A program made the translations under genes and the position numbers. From Alcaligenes faecalis (GTDB taxonomy: Bacteria; Pseudomonadota; Gammaproteobacteria; Burkholderiales; Burkholderiaceae_B), in NCBI RefSeq assembly GCF_041521385.1, contig NZ_CP168006.1, forward strand, positions 3,721,590 through 3,785,589: a stretch of DNA of 64,000 bases. Direction: 5' to 3'. Shown in pieces: positions 60,433 through 64,000 of the stretch. How positions within the stretch are numbered: position 1 is the stretch's first letter; each line of letters begins with the position of its first letter. Below the pieces are notes generated by a model that was not told the DNA's origin, ran no database searches, and saw only the letters and a program-made list of their open reading frames with translations.

Positions 60433-61368
60433 ATGAGCGTTAAAATTTTTGACACCCCCGATGTACAGGACTTCCTGCGTTTGGCCTCTGGCCTGGATCA
60501 GCCCGGTGGCAATCCACGCGTCAAGCAGATCATGTACCGCATCATCAGCGATCTGTTCAAGACCATTGAAGATCTGGACATCACCAACGACGAGTACTGG
60601 GCAGCCGTGGCTTACCTGAACCGTCTGGGTACAGCCAGCGAAGCTGGTTTGCTTTCTCCCGGCCTGGGTTTTGACCGTTTCCTGGACATGCGCATGGACG
60701 CCATGGACAAGGAACTGGGTCTGGATAACGGTACTCCACGTACCATTGAAGGTCCGTTGTACGTGTCGGGCGCTCCTGTGGCACAAGGTTTTGTTCGCCT
60801 GGATGACGGTTCCGATACCGCTGGCGAAACCCTGATCATGCACGGTGTTGTGGCTGGTGCGGACGGCAAGCCTATCGCGGGTGCCCAGGTTGAAGTCTGG
60901 CACGCCAATACCAAAGGCTTTTACTCGCACTTTGACCCCACCGGCGAGCAACAACCCTTCAATATGCGCCGCACCATCATTACCGATGAAAACGGTCGCT
61001 ACAAGTTTCAGAGCATTGTGCCCAAGGGCTACGGCTGTCCTCCAGATGGTCCTACCCAAGGCCTGCTGAATGAGCTGGGCCGTCACGGTAACCGTCCTGC
61101 GCACATTCATTTCTTTGTGACGGCTCCTGGCCACCGCAAGCTGACCACGCAGATCAATATCGACGGTGATCCGCTGGTGTACGACGACTTCGCCTACGCG
61201 ACTCGCGATGGTCTGGTGCCACCGCTGACCGAGCACACCGATCCTGCCCGCATCGCTGCTGAAAACCTGGATGGTCCCTTTGCAGAGATCGTGTTTGATA
61301 TTGCCTTGACCCCGCTGGTCGACGGCAAGGATAACCAGATCGTGAATCGTCCACGTCTGGCTGCTTAA
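60433..61368 (+). CDS. catA: Catechol 1,2-dioxygenase
   Basis: CatA cleaves catechol between the hydroxyls to cis,cis-muconate using non-haem Fe(III). The 311-residue protein has the N-terminal helical linker domain of catechol dioxygenases. Iron ligands are expected at the tyrosine in TKGFYSHFD, the tyrosine in ENGRYKFQSI-VPKGYG, and the histidines in RPAHIHFFV. AGGAG lies upstream of ATG 60433; a longer frame from 60397 lacks such a site. It is second in the operon after catB. Confidence 0.96.
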   Translation: MSVKIFDTPDVQDFLRLASGLDQPGGNPRVKQIMYRIISDLFKTIEDLDITNDEYWAAVAYLNRLGTASEAGLLSPGLGFDRFLDMRMDAMDKELGLDNGTPRTIEGPLYVSGAPVAQGFVRLDDGSDTAGETLIMHGVVAGADGKPIAGAQVEVWHANTKGFYSHFDPTGEQQPFNMRRTIITDENGRYKFQSIVPKGYGCPPDGPTQGLLNELGRHGNRPAHIHFFVTAPGHRKLTTQINIDGDPLVYDDFAYATRDGLVPPLTEHTDPARIAAENLDGPFAEIVFDIALTPLVDGKDNQIVNRPRLAA

Positions 61369-61493
61369 GTCTTGCTTCAGTCCAGCGTCTGTGTTTGCTT
61401 TGTCAAACCAGGCCCTGGGCTGACTTGTTTTTGCTGTGCCTGACGTAAGGGCTGAGCCCATCCGTAGCGTCAGTGCTTTATACGGAGAACGGA

Positions 61494-62189
61494 GTGATCG
61501 ATAAACAGGTAAGCAGTGTTGCACAGGCTTTGCATGATGTGCAGGACGGCGCCACGATTCTGGTCGGTGGTTTTGGGACGGCTGGCATACCCACGGAGTT
61601 GATCGACGGTCTGATCGAGCAAGGCGCTCGCGACCTGACTATCGTCAACAACAACGCGGGTAATGGCGATGTGGGGCTGGCGGCTTTGCTGAAAACAGGC
61701 CGGGTACGCAAGATTATTTGCAGCTTCCCCCGTCAGGCTGATTCCTGGGTATTTGATGACTTGTATCGCAGCGGCAAGATCGAGCTGGAGTTGGTGCCGC
61801 AAGGCAATCTGGCCGAACGATTGCGCGCCGCCGGTGCGGGTATCGGTGGCTTTTTCTGCCCCACAGGCTATGGCACAGAACTGGCCAAGGGCAAGGAAAC
61901 ACGCTTGATCAATGGTCGCTGGCATGTCTATGAAGAGCCCATTCATGGCGATGTCGCCCTGATCAAGGCCGAGCGGGGGGACCGTTGGGGGAATTTGACC
62001 TACCGCATGGCGGCGCGCAACTTTGGTCCGGTCATGGCGACGGCGGCCCGCACCACCATTGCCAGTGTGTTTGAACTGGCGGAACTGGGTCAACTGGACC
62101 CTGAAACCATTGTGACGCCTGGCATTCATGTACGCCGCGTCGTGGTGGTGCCACGCAGTCGCACAGAAGCAGGTGGGTTCAAGGCATGA
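61494..62189 (+). CDS. catI: 3-oxoadipate CoA-transferase subunit A
   Basis: CatI/PcaI with CatJ moves CoA from succinyl-CoA to 3-oxoadipate. The 231-residue alpha subunit shows VGGFGTAGIPTELIDGL and NNNAGNGDVGL near the N terminus and IHGDVALIKAERGDRWGNLTYR later, as in family I CoA transferases. The GTG at 61494 has GGAG directly upstream; an earlier GTG at 61473 is less well placed. The stop region overlaps a possible start of catJ. The gene follows catA by 125 bases. Confidence 0.93.
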   Translation: MIDKQVSSVAQALHDVQDGATILVGGFGTAGIPTELIDGLIEQGARDLTIVNNNAGNGDVGLAALLKTGRVRKIICSFPRQADSWVFDDLYRSGKIELELVPQGNLAERLRAAGAGIGGFFCPTGYGTELAKGKETRLINGRWHVYEEPIHGDVALIKAERGDRWGNLTYRMAARNFGPVMATAARTTIASVFELAELGQLDPETIVTPGIHVRRVVVVPRSRTEAGGFKA

Positions 62190-62215
62190 ACGGACAGAGC
62201 ATGAAGGGGGACAGC

Positions 62216-62884
62216 ATGACGCTCAATTATCAGCGCCGCAGTAAAGATGAATTGGCGCAGCGCGTCGCCCAGGACATCCATGACGGCGCCTACGTAAATC
62301 TGGGTATTGGCATGCCAACCCTGGTGGCCAACCACTTGCCCGCTGGTGTGGAAGTGGTACTGCACAGCGAGAACGGTATCCTGGGCATGGGCCCGGCACC
62401 GGCCGCCGGGCAGGAAGATTATGACTTGATCAATGCGGGCAAACAGGCGGTGACGCTGCTGCCCGGTGGTGCGTTTTTCCATCATGCCGACAGCTTTGGC
62501 ATGATGCGTGGCGGCCATCTGGATATCTGTGTGCTGGGCGCTTTTCAGGTCTCGGCAACCGGGGATCTGGCCAATTGGAGCACGGGCGAGCCCGGCGCGA
62601 TTCCCGCCGTAGGCGGTGCCATGGATCTGGCCATTGGTGCCAAGCAAACCTGGGTCATGATGGATGTGCTGACCAAGCAAGGCGTCAGCAAACTGGTTGA
62701 ACAATGCAGCTACCCCTTGACTGGCCTGGCTTGCGTCAAGCGTGTGTATACCGATTTGGCCACCTTGGCTTGCACACCAGACGGTTTGCAACTGATTGAT
62801 CTGGTGCCCGGTTTGACCCATGAAGCACTGGAAGCAATGATTGGTTTGCCCATTGCAGCGGCCAAGCAGGGAGAGGGCCAATGA
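62216..62884 (+). CDS. catJ: 3-oxoadipate CoA-transferase subunit B
   Basis: The beta subunit of the CoA transferase carries the catalytic glutamate in LHSENGILGMGP and the segment YVNLGIGMPTLVANHLP. Length is 222 residues from 62216, where AGGGGGA lies seven bases upstream. Alternative ATG codons at 62186 (overlapping the catI stop) and 62201 would add ten or five residues. Its stop overlaps catD (ATGA). Confidence 0.93.
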   Translation: MTLNYQRRSKDELAQRVAQDIHDGAYVNLGIGMPTLVANHLPAGVEVVLHSENGILGMGPAPAAGQEDYDLINAGKQAVTLLPGGAFFHHADSFGMMRGGHLDICVLGAFQVSATGDLANWSTGEPGAIPAVGGAMDLAIGAKQTWVMMDVLTKQGVSKLVEQCSYPLTGLACVKRVYTDLATLACTPDGLQLIDLVPGLTHEALEAMIGLPIAAAKQGEGQ

Positions 62885-63684
62885 CGGTCAGCCCCAGCGC
62901 CTTGAATACCGAACGGGGCATGTTCCGTGTCAGCGTGGAGGGTGATCCGCTGGCCCCGGCCCTGATTCTGAGCAACTCCCTGGGCACCACACAAGAGATG
63001 TGGGACCCGCAGGTGGCAGGTTTCGCGCAGTCCTACCGTCTGATTCGTTATGACACCCGTGGTCATGGCGGCAGTCCGGTCACGCCTGGCCCATACCACT
63101 TCAAGGATTTGGGGCGTGATGTGCTGGCGATTCTGGATGCGCTGGATATTGAATGCGCTGCGTTTTGTGGCCTGTCCATGGGTGGTCATACCGGCTTGTG
63201 GTTGGGGGTGAATGCCCCGGAGCGTTTGAATGCGCTGATCGTGTGCAATAGCGCGGCCAAGATTGGCACCGCCCAAGCCTGGCAGGAACGGGCCGACGCG
63301 TTGCGTCAAGGCGGTGCTGCTCAGATGCGTACCTTGGCGGACTCGGCGCCTTCGCGCTGGTTTGGTGAAGCCTTTATCCAGCAGTCGCCCGAACGGGTAA
63401 AGGCCATGCAGGACAGTCTGGCCAAGCTGGACCCACTGGGTTACGCCGCCTGCTGCGATGCTTTGGCCGAGTCGGATCTGCGTGATCAGATCAGCCGTAT
63501 TGCGGCACCGACCCTGTTGGTCGCTGGCCAGTGGGACCCGGTTACGACCGTTGCCGATGCCCAGGCTATGCAAGCCAGTATTCCTGGCTCCAAAGTGGCG
63601 GTCGTGCCGGCCTCGCATCTGTCCAATCTGGAAGCGCCCGAAGCCTTCGAGCGCGCCGTACTGAATTTTCTAGCCCAGGCCTAA
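62881..63684 (+). CDS. catD: 3-oxoadipate enol-lactonase
   Basis: CatD/PcaD hydrolyses 3-oxoadipate enol-lactone. The 267-residue alpha/beta hydrolase has SNSLGTTQEMWDPQ as the oxyanion-hole region, YDTRGHGGSP, and the nucleophile elbow CGLSMGGHTG at about residue 100. The late Asp and His are in GQWDPVT and ASHLSNLE. It overlaps catJ by four bases and precedes catC, completing the conversion of muconolactone to 3-oxoadipate. Confidence 0.95.
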   Translation: MTVSPSALNTERGMFRVSVEGDPLAPALILSNSLGTTQEMWDPQVAGFAQSYRLIRYDTRGHGGSPVTPGPYHFKDLGRDVLAILDALDIECAAFCGLSMGGHTGLWLGVNAPERLNALIVCNSAAKIGTAQAWQERADALRQGGAAQMRTLADSAPSRWFGEAFIQQSPERVKAMQDSLAKLDPLGYAACCDALAESDLRDQISRIAAPTLLVAGQWDPVTTVADAQAMQASIPGSKVAVVPASHLSNLEAPEAFERAVLNFLAQA

Positions 63685-63717
63685 GTGCCCGAGCGTTTGT
63701 TTTTAGAAAGGAACACC

Positions 63718-63993
63718 ATGCTTTATCTGGTTCACATGATTGTTGATATCCCTGACTCTTTGCCAGCCGAAGAGGCCGCCCGTATCAAGGCTGAAGAAAA
63801 AGCTTACTCGCAGGATCTGCAACGCTCGGGTAAGTGGCCGCATATTTGGCGCGTGGTGGGTCAGTACGCCAACTACAGCGTGTTCGATGTCGAGAGCAAT
63901 GAAGAGCTGCACAACTTGCTCAGCGCCTTGCCTTTGTTCCCTTACATGCAGATTTCCGTGACTCCCTTGGCGACACACCCTTCGGCTATTTAA
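63718..63993 (+). CDS. catC: Muconolactone isomerase
   Basis: CatC isomerises muconolactone to 3-oxoadipate enol-lactone. The 91-residue protein starts MLYLVHMIVDIPDSLP and ends PYMQISVTPLATHPS, matching the small decameric CatC family. AAAGGA lies six bases before the ATG; an upstream in-frame ATG lacks one. It is the last gene visible; the operon may continue beyond the window. Confidence 0.95.
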   Translation: MLYLVHMIVDIPDSLPAEEAARIKAEEKAYSQDLQRSGKWPHIWRVVGQYANYSVFDVESNEELHNLLSALPLFPYMQISVTPLATHPSAI

Positions 63994-64000
63994 GTTAGGC

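Overview
The window looks like a chromosomal segment of a betaproteobacterium of the family Alcaligenaceae, probably Alcaligenes itself. Reasons are the mid-50s GC content, the guaB/guaA and metR/metE arrangement, the long-form LeuA and the catR-catBAIJDC layout. This is inference from gene content and protein character; no 16S or marker search was possible. No rRNA, tRNA, CRISPR array or insertion sequence was seen.

Left part (1-15,900). The 3' end of purL is followed by guaB and guaA. These two purine genes are separated by a broken AraC-type regulator and an alpha/beta hydrolase. Directly after guaA lies an accessory block (about 5,200-10,250). It holds a small excisionase-like HTH gene preceded by three 10-bp-spaced direct repeats, a large HTH plus zinc-finger DNA methyltransferase, a candidate PD-(D/E)XK restriction endonuclease, and a secreted hydrolase. 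Core genes resume with metR and metE, which share a perfect MetR box. A second, folate-independent methionine synthase pair (mesX-mesD) follows.

Middle (16,200-31,900). A Zur-boxed seven-gene operon (COG0523 GTPase, folE2, yidD, sufE, dihydroorotase paralogue, Fur-family regulator, hisI paralogue) looks like a zinc-starvation backup set; two of its enzymes have lost a canonical zinc ligand. Next come a Fur-boxed MFS exporter, a TPP-riboswitch Nudix-thiD operon, a tautomerase and an internally deleted flavohaemoglobin globin domain. A 241-bp region bounded by a perfect 20-bp inverted repeat follows, then cytochrome b561, nitronate monooxygenase, LysR and AraC regulators, small unknown proteins, a GST and a ClpP-like protease.

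Metal acquisition (32,350-53,500). A Slam/hemophilin/TonB-receptor haem-uptake locus sits beside a Fur-boxed PchR-type regulator. It is followed by methyltransferase, MFS, MoeZ-rhodanese, JAMM protease, CysO-like carrier, CoA transferase, AMP ligase, acyl-CoA dehydrogenase, MFS and a GH88-like protein. This gene set closely resembles the pyridine-2,6-dithiocarboxylate (PDTC) metallophore loci of pseudomonads and is the most interesting system in the window. A sulfur-redox module (DsrE, AhpD-like, ArsR of BigR/SqrR type, DUF2892) and a zeta-type toxin module follow it.

Right end (53,700-64,000). An AraC regulator is followed by leuA, preceded by a leucine-rich leader peptide, and by a MarR/hydrolase operon. 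The window ends with the complete catechol branch of the beta-ketoadipate pathway (catR, catB, catA, catI, catJ, catD, catC), with an exact BenM/CatM-type operator between catR and catB.
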